Below, piece after piece: positions 17,555-25,754 of a stretch of DNA of 43,510 nucleotides (positions are counted from its first letter, which is position 1; each line of letters starts with the position of its first letter). The stretch is taken from the NCBI GenBank assembly GCA_005777185.1, contig SXNL01000035.1, positions 1 through 43,510 on the forward strand. The letters run 5' to 3'. The notes under the pieces are model-generated. The model was not told where the DNA came from, searched no databases, and worked only from the letters and a program-made list of their open reading frames with translations. Origin of the DNA: Myxococcales bacterium. Lineage in GTDB: Bacteria; Myxococcota_A; Polyangia; Polyangiales; Polyangiaceae. The translations under genes were made by a program, and so were the position numbers.

Positions 17555-18574
17555 TCAGCTCGCGCCCAGACCGAGCAGCCGGCGCGCGTTCCCGTGCAGG
17601 ATGGGCCCCCGGAGCTCCCGCCGCTCCTCGGTCGCGATGAGCACCTTCGCGATGCCGATCGCCTGGTGGTAGAACGGCCAGTCGCTCCCGAACAGGACGC
17701 GGTCGGTGTCCACCGTCTCCACGATCCGCCGGATCCCCGGGAGGCCCTGCGAGGACGTCTCCAGGTAGGCGTTCGGGTACCGCTTCACGAGCGCAAGGGC
17801 CTGCTCGAGCTGGAGCGCGCCCGCGTGCCCGAGGATGAACGTCGTCCGCGGGTTCTCCGCGAGCGGCTTCTCGTAGAAACGCACCTGCGACAGATACCTC
17901 CCGAGCGGCGGCTCGATGTTCACGGGACCGCAGTGCCACAGCACCGGGATGTTCCGCTCGCCGCACAGCCGGTAGAGCGCCATCGCGCGCGCGGCGTCGG
18001 GGCGGACGAGCTGCACGGCGGGGTGGACCTTCACGCCGCGCGCGCCCCGGGCGATCTGCCCATCGAGCTTGCCGCGCACGTCGGTCGCGTACGGGTGCAC
18101 CGATCCGAAGGAGAGGAGGCGTTGCCTCGACGAGCGCTGGGCGTCGAGCGCGTACGTGGCGTTGTCGGAGAGCACGGGGAAGTCGATCGGCAGGAGGACC
18201 GAGTGCTCGACGCCGAGCTCGTCCATCTCGCGCACCAGGTTGGGCACGGTGTGCGTCTTTCGCATGCCGCCGGCGGTGAGGCTCCCTTTCGTGAGATCGC
18301 GCTTCATCGCCGCGAGATCCTGCGGCGAGAAGTTCCGGTTCACGTACACGTCGAGGTCGAGCCGGCAGCACGACGGCAGGTAGTGCTCCGTCCGCGGGGA
18401 GGCGCGCTCGAGATCGAGCTGCATCGGGCGCACGTACGCGAGGGCCACGTGCGTGTGGACGTCGATCACCGGCCCGATGGAACGGTCCGACACGACGACG
18501 CGATCGTCGTACGCCTCGAACCACGGGAGGCGCCCGACATCCGCGAGGTTGTCGAAACGGGTCGGGTGCGGCAT
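17555..18574 (-). CDS. Amidohydrolase family (amidohydrolase_2) protein
   Basis: The 339-residue protein has a TIM-barrel metal-dependent hydrolase pattern. A DVHTHV motif near residue 38 carries the first two metal His ligands, HCGPVN and LGHAGAL supply later His residues, and GSDWPFY near residue 300 carries the catalytic Asp. This is the amidohydrolase_2 subgroup, which includes decarboxylases and lactonases; the substrate is unknown. The ATG at 18574 shares a base with the stop of the upstream lipoprotein gene (TGATG); a GTG one codon earlier is also possible. It is the last gene of a three-gene minus-strand operon. Confidence 0.85.
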   Translation of the reverse strand: MPHPTRFDNLADVGRLPWFEAYDDRVVVSDRSIGPVIDVHTHVALAYVRPMQLDLERASPRTEHYLPSCCRLDLDVYVNRNFSPQDLAAMKRDLTKGSLTAGGMRKTHTVPNLVREMDELGVEHSVLLPIDFPVLSDNATYALDAQRSSRQRLLSFGSVHPYATDVRGKLDGQIARGARGVKVHPAVQLVRPDAARAMALYRLCGERNIPVLWHCGPVNIEPPLGRYLSQVRFYEKPLAENPRTTFILGHAGALQLEQALALVKRYPNAYLETSSQGLPGIRRIVETVDTDRVLFGSDWPFYHQAIGIAKVLIATEERRELRGPILHGNARRLLGLGAS

Positions 18575-19659
18575 CACTTCGCGGGCGGCTTCGGGATGTC
18601 CTTCGGGGCCTGCTCAGGTGTCAGCGAACGCCCGCGCGCCGTGCCCTTCGCGGAGCCGTTCAGCGGGTTGCCCGCGAGCAGGACCTTGTCGCCCGTCGCC
18701 CCGCCCGTCGCCCTGAGCACGCCGTCCGTCCCCTTCGTGAACGCGGCGATCATCGCGAGGCCCGTCACCGACACCGCCGGCTGTTGCACGACGACGTCCG
18801 CCGGGGCGGTGACGAACGCGCTCGACCCGTCGCCCTGGTCCTCGGCGCAGCCGGTGACCGAGAAGGAGTATCCCGTGGGCGGCGTGTTGTTGACGACGTA
18901 ATCGGGGAACTCGTCGGGGCCACCCGCGCGCAGGGAGGGCGCCACGCACTCCTCCCGGGGCAGCGTGCGGCACGCGTCGACCGCCGCGCACGATACCGTC
19001 CTGCACCGCGAGCGATCGAGGCTCCGGTCGGCGTTCGTGAACTGGCCGCGGAAGAGGCCCGTCACCGGATCGACCTCGAGCGTCGTGAAGAGCTGGAGCT
19101 GCGTGCCGACCGGCGACTCGACGTCGAGGACGAAGAAGTAACTCCCGCTCGTGAGGACACCCGGCCCCTTGGTGCCCTTGCACTTGAAGTTGTACGCGAA
19201 CGGGATGCGTCGCCGGGCGACGGTGGCCGCCGCGCCGTCGTCCGTCGCGAGGCCGGGCTCGACGATCAGCGCGAGCTTCGTCCCGATCGGGAAGCCGAGG
19301 CGTCGGATCTCGAGGGCCCTGTTGTCGTCGATGAAGGCGCTGGTGCCGAAGCGGTCGCCGCTGTCGTCGTGCGCGAAGAGGGGTGCGAGCTGGGGCGGGT
19401 TCGCGGGATCCGGGCCGGCCACCTCGTCGGCGAGATTGCCCTCGAGGTCGAGCTCGAGCTTCACGATCGAGACCTTGACGGTCTCCGGCTTGACGCGCTT
19501 GGAGAAGCGGAGGACGAGCGGGGCGCTCACGTCGGACAGGACGCCGTCCTGGAGGCCCGCGATGTCGACACGGGGCGGGGCGTCGTAGCGCCCGGCGCAC
19601 GCCACCCCGAGGGCCGCGAGGGCGAGCAGGGAGAGGGTCTTTCTGGGGGAGAGGTGCAT
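18574..19659 (-). CDS. Lipoprotein with Ig-like domain, unknown function
   Basis: The 361-residue protein has a lipoprotein signal (lipobox GVAC near residue 21). Its first domain reads like a bacterial Ig-like fold of the SbsA type (segment APLVLRFSKRVKPETVKVS). Six or more Cys residues between about 155 and 275 suggest disulfides in the middle part. The last about 60 residues are low in complexity. It lies seven bases downstream of the beta-barrel gene and overlaps the amidohydrolase start, so the three are probably one operon. It may be a partner of the outer-membrane barrel, by analogy with other barrel/lipoprotein pairs. Confidence 0.78.
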   Translation of the reverse strand: MHLSPRKTLSLLALAALGVACAGRYDAPPRVDIAGLQDGVLSDVSAPLVLRFSKRVKPETVKVSIVKLELDLEGNLADEVAGPDPANPPQLAPLFAHDDSGDRFGTSAFIDDNRALEIRRLGFPIGTKLALIVEPGLATDDGAAATVARRRIPFAYNFKCKGTKGPGVLTSGSYFFVLDVESPVGTQLQLFTTLEVDPVTGLFRGQFTNADRSLDRSRCRTVSCAAVDACRTLPREECVAPSLRAGGPDEFPDYVVNNTPPTGYSFSVTGCAEDQGDGSSAFVTAPADVVVQQPAVSVTGLAMIAAFTKGTDGVLRATGGATGDKVLLAGNPLNGSAKGTARGRSLTPEQAPKDIPKPPAK

Positions 19660-19666
19660 GGTCGCC

Positions 19667-21388
19667 TCAGAAAACGAAGGTCGTGCGGCCCTGGATCATC
19701 ATGCTGCGCGCGGCCTTGCCGTCGATGTCCTGGAACACGTCGCCGGGGAAGAACAGCGCGCCCTCGAGATCGAAGATGAAGTGATCCATGAAGCGGTACT
19801 GGACGCGGCCGTCGAGCTCGACGCCGTAGAAGGTACCGGGCTTGCCGCCGGCGAAGTTGATGAGGTCGTCCTGGATCTGGACGCCGTCGCGGCGCTGCTG
19901 CGACTGCACGGGGTCGTAGACCCTCGCCGGCGCCCACGCGACCAGCATGCCGCCGCGGAGGAGCAGGTTGCGCACGGGCCGGAAGTCGGCCTGCGGGTAG
20001 ACCGCGAGCGCGTTCGTGAACGCGCCGCGCGACGCGATGGCCTCCGCGGGGATGGTCGGCGCCTTGAGGCCCTTGAGGAGCTCGATCGCGGCGGCGCTGG
20101 CGCGCGCGGTCTGGTACGCGAGCGCGTGCTTGAACATGAGGAGCCCCACGTTCGTGTCGTCGGCGAAGCGGAACTGCGTGAGCGGCGTGGAGATCTGGGG
20201 ATCGGAGTCGCCCGACGCGTAGTCGAACTCCAGGTAGGCCGTGTACTTCGGGCGGTCGTAGCGGGCCACCGCGCGCACGCCGAACTGCCGGATGGCCTGC
20301 TCGCGCACCGGATCGTTGGTGATGACGGCGAACGCCTCGGACACCTCGCGGGTCGTTCCCAGGAACGTGGCGGCGTCGAAGCCGACGAAGAAGTCCCGCA
20401 TCACGCGGCCCACCAGGCGGCTCCCGAAGGCGTTCACCGCCGTGCCGTTCTGCCTGTCCCAGCGGTGACCGTGGAAGATGCGTCCCTCGAAGTCGCGCAC
20501 CGCGCCGCCGCCCAGGTCGGGCTCGAGGACGCGGATGGCGGTGATCCAGGTGCGGAGGTCGTCGCCGAGGGCCTGCGGCTTGTCGAGGACGTTCTGATCG
20601 TAGGCGAGGATGAAGAACGTGCCGCGCGTGGTGGACGTGTCGGGCGAGCTCTTGAACGCCTCGAGCGGCTTCGTCGCGAAGAGGACGCGATCGGACGTGG
20701 TCCCGCGGTTCGCGAAGCCGAAGCGGTTCTTGCGCCCGTCGCCGTCGTTCAGCGCGATCGCGGCCCCCTCGGTGGTCGGCTGGCGGCCGATCCGGAAGAG
20801 GCCGATCGGCGTGACCACGTCGCCGTAGGCGCGGCGCATCGTGAAGCTGTCGCCGGGGCAGACCGCGTACGTGTAGCTGTTCGCGTCGACGGAGCTCGGG
20901 CCCGTCTGCTTCACGCAGAGCCTGGCGTTGTTCGTGTTCTGCGTGTTGACGTTGGCACCGCTCGTGGGCTCGGGGGTGGTGCCGAGGTCGCCGTTGTCGC
21001 CCCAGAGCGTGCCGTCGAGCACGTCCGCCGACATCGTGAGGCGGACCTTGTCCCGGTAGTCGAACGTCGTGTCGAGGCGCAGGCGGTGCTCGATCGTGGT
21101 GAACTTGCGGTAGTCCTCCGAGCTCAGATCGAGCGGGTTGATGTAGAGCATGTTCGCCCGGTACTCGGCGCCTCCGCGGAAGCCGTAGTCCGCGTACACG
21201 AGCCGCGTCGGCGGGCCGGCTGGATCCGAGTCGGACCAAGGCTCCGGCGCGCCGAGCGCAAGACGTGCGGGCCCGGAGCACGCGACGAGCGCGAGCGCGA
21301 CGAGGCCGCGACGAGGGAGGAGGGCGCGACGCCAGCGGCGGGCGCGACGAGGGCGGGGCAGGGAGCCTTGCACGGTCGAGCGCACCAC
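19667..21388 (-). CDS. Outer-membrane beta-barrel protein
   Basis: The protein (573 residues from GTG 21388) has an Arg-rich n-region, a hydrophobic stretch (GLVALALVAC) and a probable signal cleavage after ALGA. The mature part is rich in alternating beta strands with aromatic ends (TIEHRLRLDTTFDYRD, DFFVGFDAATFLG, KYTAYLEFDYASGDSD). It ends in TTFVF, with the terminal Phe expected for assembly by the Bam machine. It looks like a porin or alginate-export-like barrel. GTG codons at 21388, 21385 and 21373 are all possible starts and none has a clear ribosome-binding site. It is first in an operon with a lipoprotein and an amidohydrolase. Confidence 0.8.
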   Translation of the reverse strand: MVRSTVQGSLPRPRRARRWRRALLPRRGLVALALVACSGPARLALGAPEPWSDSDPAGPPTRLVYADYGFRGGAEYRANMLYINPLDLSSEDYRKFTTIEHRLRLDTTFDYRDKVRLTMSADVLDGTLWGDNGDLGTTPEPTSGANVNTQNTNNARLCVKQTGPSSVDANSYTYAVCPGDSFTMRRAYGDVVTPIGLFRIGRQPTTEGAAIALNDGDGRKNRFGFANRGTTSDRVLFATKPLEAFKSSPDTSTTRGTFFILAYDQNVLDKPQALGDDLRTWITAIRVLEPDLGGGAVRDFEGRIFHGHRWDRQNGTAVNAFGSRLVGRVMRDFFVGFDAATFLGTTREVSEAFAVITNDPVREQAIRQFGVRAVARYDRPKYTAYLEFDYASGDSDPQISTPLTQFRFADDTNVGLLMFKHALAYQTARASAAAIELLKGLKAPTIPAEAIASRGAFTNALAVYPQADFRPVRNLLLRGGMLVAWAPARVYDPVQSQQRRDGVQIQDDLINFAGGKPGTFYGVELDGRVQYRFMDHFIFDLEGALFFPGDVFQDIDGKAARSMMIQGRTTFVF

Positions 21389-21442
21389 GTTACTCGAAAA
21401 CGTTGGACGCCCAGCGACAAACGCGGTGCTACTCTGAACGTC

Positions 21443-22876
21443 ATGACGAGGGGTAGGGTCCCTGTTGTGTTTGCTGCCGTCGCCTTCCTCCTGGCGGCGG
21501 GGTCCGCGGTCGCCACGGCGTGTTCGGACCCGGGCCCGATCAGCGAGTACCGGCCGCCGCTCGTCACCACGGACCTCGGCGACGCCTCGACCTCGACGGC
21601 TGACGCGCCGATCCTCCTTGGCAGCGACACCGAGCCGCCGTGCGTGAACCTCCAGTGCAAGCAGAAGAAGGACTGCCCCGCCGGCGGCACGACGTCCCTC
21701 TCCGGCAAGGTCCTCGATCCGAGCGGGAAGATCCCCCTCTACAACGCCCTCGTCTACGTCCCCAATGCCGCGGTGGACGTGTTCAAGCCGGGAATCGCCT
21801 GCGATCGGTGCGCGTCCGTCCCGAGCGGGCGGCCCATCGCGGTCACGCTCACGGACGCGAAGGGCGAGTTCGTCCTCAAGAACGTCCCGGTCGACGTGAA
21901 CGTCCCCGTCGTCGTACAGATCGGGCGCTGGCGCCGGCAGGTCACCGTTCCGACCGTCGCGGCCTGCAAGGACACGCCGCTCGACGCGGAGGTCACGCGG
22001 CTCCCGCGCAGCAAGGCGGAGGGCGACATCCCCCAGATCGCCATCAGCACCGGCGGCGCCGACGCCATCGAGTGCTTCTTCCGCAAGCTCGGGATCGCCC
22101 CTGCCGAGTTCACGAACCCCTCGGGCCCCGGCCGCGTCCACCTCTACCAGGGCAAGCGCACCGACCCGTTCGGCACCGTGGTCGACGGCTCGAAGATCGA
22201 CAACGCGACGCCGACGGGCAAGGCGCTCTGGGACAGCCTCGACGAGCTGAAGAAGCACGACATCGTCGTCCTCTCCTGCGAGGGGGACGAGAACGACGGG
22301 CCCACCGGCACGATGTCCGCCGCCGCGAAGCAGAACATCTTCGACTACGTGAACGCCGGCGGCCGCGTGTTCGCCTCGCACTACCATTACACGTGGATCA
22401 AGAAGGGCATCGCGCCGCTCCCCACGACGGCGAACTGGGTCCCGAACGTGGACGAGGGCGACAGGACGGTGACCGTCGACCAGTCGTTCCCCCGCGGTCA
22501 GGCCCTCGCCGAGTGGCTCCAGAACGTCGGCGCGACGGCGACGCCGGGGAAGATCGCCATGATCGATCTCCGAAAGAACGTCGCCAGCGTCAACCCGGCG
22601 GTCTCGCGGCAGTGGATCCACGATCCGGGCGTGTCGACCAAGTACTTCTCGTTCAACACGCCGATCGGCAAGCCCGTCGCGGAGCAGTGCGGGCGTACGG
22701 TCTACACGGACATCCACGTCTCCAGCGGCGACATCGCGGGCGGCACGTTCCCCGCGAACTGCGTCACCGGAGGTCTCTTCCCGCAGGAGAAGGCGCTCCT
22801 GTTCCTGATCATGGATCTGGCGTCCTGCATCGGCGACGACGGCAAGCCGCCGGAGCCGCCGCCCCTACCGAAGTGA
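21443..22876 (+). CDS. Lipoprotein with carboxypeptidase-regulatory-like domain
   Basis: The 477-residue protein starts at ATG 21443. Its lipoprotein signal ends at the Cys of VATAC. Residues about 85-170 (SLSGKVLDPSGKIPLYNALV ... DAKGEFVLKNVPV) form a carboxypeptidase-regulatory-like (CnaB-like) beta domain. The following about 280 residues contain DIVVLSCEGDEN and a GGRVFASHYHYTW segment. These recall a class I glutamine amidotransferase-like or ThuA-like alpha/beta fold, but catalytic residues are not certain. This two-part layout recurs in proteins of Polyangia as I know them; function is unknown. It is divergent from the beta-barrel gene (54 bp apart). Confidence 0.78.
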   Translation: MTRGRVPVVFAAVAFLLAAGSAVATACSDPGPISEYRPPLVTTDLGDASTSTADAPILLGSDTEPPCVNLQCKQKKDCPAGGTTSLSGKVLDPSGKIPLYNALVYVPNAAVDVFKPGIACDRCASVPSGRPIAVTLTDAKGEFVLKNVPVDVNVPVVVQIGRWRRQVTVPTVAACKDTPLDAEVTRLPRSKAEGDIPQIAISTGGADAIECFFRKLGIAPAEFTNPSGPGRVHLYQGKRTDPFGTVVDGSKIDNATPTGKALWDSLDELKKHDIVVLSCEGDENDGPTGTMSAAAKQNIFDYVNAGGRVFASHYHYTWIKKGIAPLPTTANWVPNVDEGDRTVTVDQSFPRGQALAEWLQNVGATATPGKIAMIDLRKNVASVNPAVSRQWIHDPGVSTKYFSFNTPIGKPVAEQCGRTVYTDIHVSSGDIAGGTFPANCVTGGLFPQEKALLFLIMDLASCIGDDGKPPEPPPLPK

Positions 22877-23542
22877 TCACTCGCACTGGCCGCTGACGCA
22901 CGTGGTGTTTCCGGGGCATTGCCAGTCGGCGCGGCACCCGGCGACGCAGCGGCCGGCGGTGCAGATCTTCCCGGCGCCGTTGGAGCCCGGGTTGCACATG
23001 CCGTCGTTGGAGCATGCCGGGCCCTCGCCCGAGGGCGGCGCAGGAGCCGGCGTGCTCGTGGACGGGGGCGTGGGCGACGACGGCGACGCGGGGCCGCCGA
23101 CCTGGATGTCCAGCGTCCGGTTGACGGACGGGTCGATCGAGGCGGAGTAGTTCTTCACGCAGATGTCGATGCGCGAGGTTCCGCGGCCGCGGAAGGCGCC
23201 GCCCGTGTCGACGACGCGGAACTCGATCGCGGTGCCGTACTTCGCGTCGAGCGACGGGATGCGCAGCTTGGTGCCGTAGGGGAACGCCGTCGAGTCCATG
23301 GCGACGGACACGTAGTCCGCGTCGCCGTCGAGGTACTGCTGCAGCGTGCGGAGGGGCTTGCCGAGCCGGTCCTTGAACCCGCCCTCGAGGGCCGAGTTCG
23401 ACGGGTAGTAGGCGGTCGAGCGCGCCCGGAAGGCCCGCGCCCCGAGCTCACCGGTCGACGCTTCCGTGTCCTCGTCGTTCGCGCTCCCGCAGCCCGCGAG
23501 CGCCAGGGTGACCAGCGCGACGACCATGCTCGGCTTCCACAT
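22877..23542 (-). CDS. 3D-domain lipoprotein with Cys-rich C-terminus
   Basis: The 221-residue protein has a lipoprotein signal (lipobox LAGC). A double-psi beta-barrel of the '3D' type follows, with three conserved Asp residues: AMDSTAFPYGTKLRIP, FRVVDTGGAF and GTSRIDICVKN. The 3D fold occurs in MltA and other peptidoglycan-acting proteins, so a role at the cell wall is plausible. After a Pro/Ser linker comes a Cys-rich C-terminus with eight Cys in about 45 residues, similar to other Polyangia surface proteins. ATG 23542 is used; GTG 23551 would add three residues. Confidence 0.82.
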   Translation of the reverse strand: MWKPSMVVALVTLALAGCGSANDEDTEASTGELGARAFRARSTAYYPSNSALEGGFKDRLGKPLRTLQQYLDGDADYVSVAMDSTAFPYGTKLRIPSLDAKYGTAIEFRVVDTGGAFRGRGTSRIDICVKNYSASIDPSVNRTLDIQVGGPASPSSPTPPSTSTPAPAPPSGEGPACSNDGMCNPGSNGAGKICTAGRCVAGCRADWQCPGNTTCVSGQCE

Positions 23543-23711
23543 GGGCGGCACTCACTGCAGGGGCCGTGCCTGCGCGATCTCGCCGGGAAAACGTGGGTCT
23601 TGTCCCACACGAACCGCGGCCTCTGTACAGCGGAGGCGGATCGCCGGGGAACCAGGGATCGTCGGATGTCGGACGCGGACGGCGGACCTCCGATCGGTTA
23701 GATCTCCCCCC

Positions 23712-24830
23712 GTGTCCCCCCTCGAAGAGCTCCGCCTCCTCCTGCGCCCCGCCGGCGGTGGCCTCCACCTCGTGTCGACCGGCCTCGACGAGCAGCGCGC
23801 GCTCCAGCGAAGGTTGTACTCTGCACACGACGACGCCGCGGTGACCGCGCGCTGGGAGGCCGCCCTCGCGCGCATCCCGGCCGCGAGGGCCATCATCCTG
23901 GGCGTCCCCTCGGACGTCGGCGCGGGCTTCCGGCGTGGCGCGAACCTGGGGCCGATCGAGATCCGCAAGGCGCTGCTCGACGCGCGGCCGGACTGGCCCG
24001 CTCGCCTCGACGCGGCGCGGATCGTCGACATCGGTGACGTCCTTTGCGTCCCCCAGCTCCTTCACGACGAGATGCTCTCCGAGTCCCAGAAGGAGCGGAG
24101 CCGTGCCGCCCTCTACCCCGAGCTCCCGCCGGCGGTCCGCGCCGCGGTCCCCGTCTCCCCGCTCTCCATGGCCGAGCGCGCGCTCGATCTCGTGTTCGCG
24201 CTCAACCCCACCGTGAAGCCCTTCGTGCTCGGCGGCGATCACTCGGTCGCATGGCCGGTCGCGTCCGCGCTCGCTCGCGCGCACGCGGGCGCGCGATGGG
24301 GGATCGTGCAGCCGGACGCGCACACCGACCTGCTCGAGGAGCGGCTCGGCGTGAAATACTGCTTCGCCACGTGGTCCTTCCACGCCAACGAGCTCCTCGG
24401 GCGTGATGGCCGGCTCGTGCAGGTCGGGATCCGGGCGTCACGTCACGATCGCGCGCACTGGGAGGGGACGCTCGGTGTGCGGCAGTTCTGGGCGTCCGCG
24501 TGCCTGGAGGATCCGGATCGCGAGCTCGACGCGATCGTCGGGCACCTGCGCGCCGTCGGCGTGACGGGCGTCTACTTCTCGAACGACGTCGACGGCACCG
24601 ACTCGGCGTGGGCATCCGCGACGGGCACACCCGAGGCGGGGGGCCTGACGCCCGATTTCGTGGAGCGGCTCGTCACGCGCCTGGGCGAGGAGATCGGCCT
24701 GCTGGCGGGTGATCTCGTCGAGGTCGCGCCTCCCCTCCAGGACACGCCGACCGCGCGCGCGGACACGCTCGCCCTCGCCGTCCGGTACGTGGGCGCCACG
24801 CTCTCGGCGATGGCGGGCTCGACGATCTGA
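23712..24830 (+). CDS. Arginase/agmatinase/formiminoglutamase family hydrolase
   Basis: The 372-residue protein contains the three metal-site motifs of the ureohydrolase family: GGDHS near residue 175, DAHTD near residue 205, and a late DVDGTD. These bind two Mn ions and activate water to release urea or formamide. The N-terminal about 55 residues precede the family core. The third motif reads SNDVDGTD rather than the common SFDxDxxDP, so the substrate (arginine, agmatine, formiminoglutamate or another guanidino compound) cannot be named. It starts at GTG 23712. No hut or arg genes lie nearby. The end faces carF across 6 bp. Confidence 0.88.
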   Translation: MSPLEELRLLLRPAGGGLHLVSTGLDEQRALQRRLYSAHDDAAVTARWEAALARIPAARAIILGVPSDVGAGFRRGANLGPIEIRKALLDARPDWPARLDAARIVDIGDVLCVPQLLHDEMLSESQKERSRAALYPELPPAVRAAVPVSPLSMAERALDLVFALNPTVKPFVLGGDHSVAWPVASALARAHAGARWGIVQPDAHTDLLEERLGVKYCFATWSFHANELLGRDGRLVQVGIRASRHDRAHWEGTLGVRQFWASACLEDPDRELDAIVGHLRAVGVTGVYFSNDVDGTDSAWASATGTPEAGGLTPDFVERLVTRLGEEIGLLAGDLVEVAPPLQDTPTARADTLALAVRYVGATLSAMAGSTI

Positions 24831-24836
24831 GCCTCG

Positions 24837-25625
24837 TCAGCTCTCCGGCGGTACGGGAACCGGCGGCGGCTTGGCTTCGGCCTCGGCCAGGCTCGCGAGG
24901 GCGGCCTCCTTGCCGATGTCGTCCTCGCGCGGGACCCACCCGGTGACCCAGGTGATGATCGCCTCGAGCGTCTCGAAGAAGCGGATGTAGCGGAGCGGCT
25001 CGTTCATCCAGCCGACGGTGATGCAGTAGTTCCGGTCGTAGGGCGCCGCGTGGTGCTTCGCGTGGTGCTCGGCGCAGATGAGGAGCCGCGCGCGCTGCAG
25101 CAGGTGGATGAACCGCGGCGGCGTGTCCATGTGCGCCCACTTGTGGATCTGGCTGGTCGACGCGACGAAGATCCCGGTGCAGAGAGCCCACATCGCGCCG
25201 AAGGTGGCGAGGAGGCCTGGCGTCCCCATCAGGAACAGGAGCCCGAGGGTCGACATCACGCACGACAGCGCGATGTTGTGGCCGTTCGTCTCGATGAAGT
25301 CGTGGCGGGTGATCGCCTTCCGATCGACGTGGTGCTCGCGGAACGTGCGGATCGCGAGCCGCCCGAGCACCGGTGTGTCGACCGCGCCCCAGGTGTCGAA
25401 GGCCCAGTGCACGAACCCGGAGACGAAGTCGGCCGCGAGCATCCCGCAGAGGGCCGCGAGCGGCACGAACCAGCCCGAGAGCGGCGGCGTGAGGGCCAGC
25501 CGGACGCACAGCGCGACGAACAACCCGGCGCCCGCCAGGATGCCGAGCTTCTCGTAGAAGCGGTGCTTCGCGGAGTACCCGGCCGCGAGCTCGACCGCGT
25601 CTTTTCGGCGTGTTCCTGGCGACAT
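24837..25625 (-). CDS. carF: Plasmanylethanolamine desaturase (CarF/TMEM189/PEDS1 family)
   Basis: The 262-residue membrane protein matches the CarF/TMEM189 family, the enzyme that introduces the vinyl-ether double bond of plasmalogens. Conserved signatures are ADFVSGFVHWAFDTWG, REHHVDRKAITRHDFIE, QIHKWAHM, and ICAEHHAKHH followed by PYDRNYCITVGWMNEPL. The histidines of these motifs are the expected di-iron ligands. Hydrophobic helices lie near residues 28-45, 55-75 and 125-150. In Myxococcus xanthus, CarF is needed for light-induced carotenoid synthesis through plasmalogens. The ATG at 25625 starts the family-like N-terminus; no ribosome-binding site is seen. The identification is strong; the light-response role is only inferred. 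Confidence 0.92.
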   Translation of the reverse strand: MSPGTRRKDAVELAAGYSAKHRFYEKLGILAGAGLFVALCVRLALTPPLSGWFVPLAALCGMLAADFVSGFVHWAFDTWGAVDTPVLGRLAIRTFREHHVDRKAITRHDFIETNGHNIALSCVMSTLGLLFLMGTPGLLATFGAMWALCTGIFVASTSQIHKWAHMDTPPRFIHLLQRARLLICAEHHAKHHAAPYDRNYCITVGWMNEPLRYIRFFETLEAIITWVTGWVPREDDIGKEAALASLAEAEAKPPPVPVPPES

Positions 25626-25670
25626 GAGGAGGTACCGGAGCCTAGAATCCGGGGGAAGGCCCAGCAGATC

Positions 25671-25700
25671 AATCTATTTCGGCCCGTGCTTCTGTCACAA
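25671..25700 (-). promoter_or_regulatory. Candidate promoter of carF
   Basis: On the minus strand TTGTGA (25700-25695) and TAGATT (25676-25671) are separated by 18 bases; each matches four of six consensus positions. The location, about 50 bp upstream of the carF ATG, is suitable. It lies in the 129-bp region between divergent carF and the DUF885 gene. Confidence 0.3.
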
Positions 25701-25754
25701 AACGCTCACGCGCACCACCCGGATCGCCCCTTTCGTCCGCCGCCCGCGGCGGCT

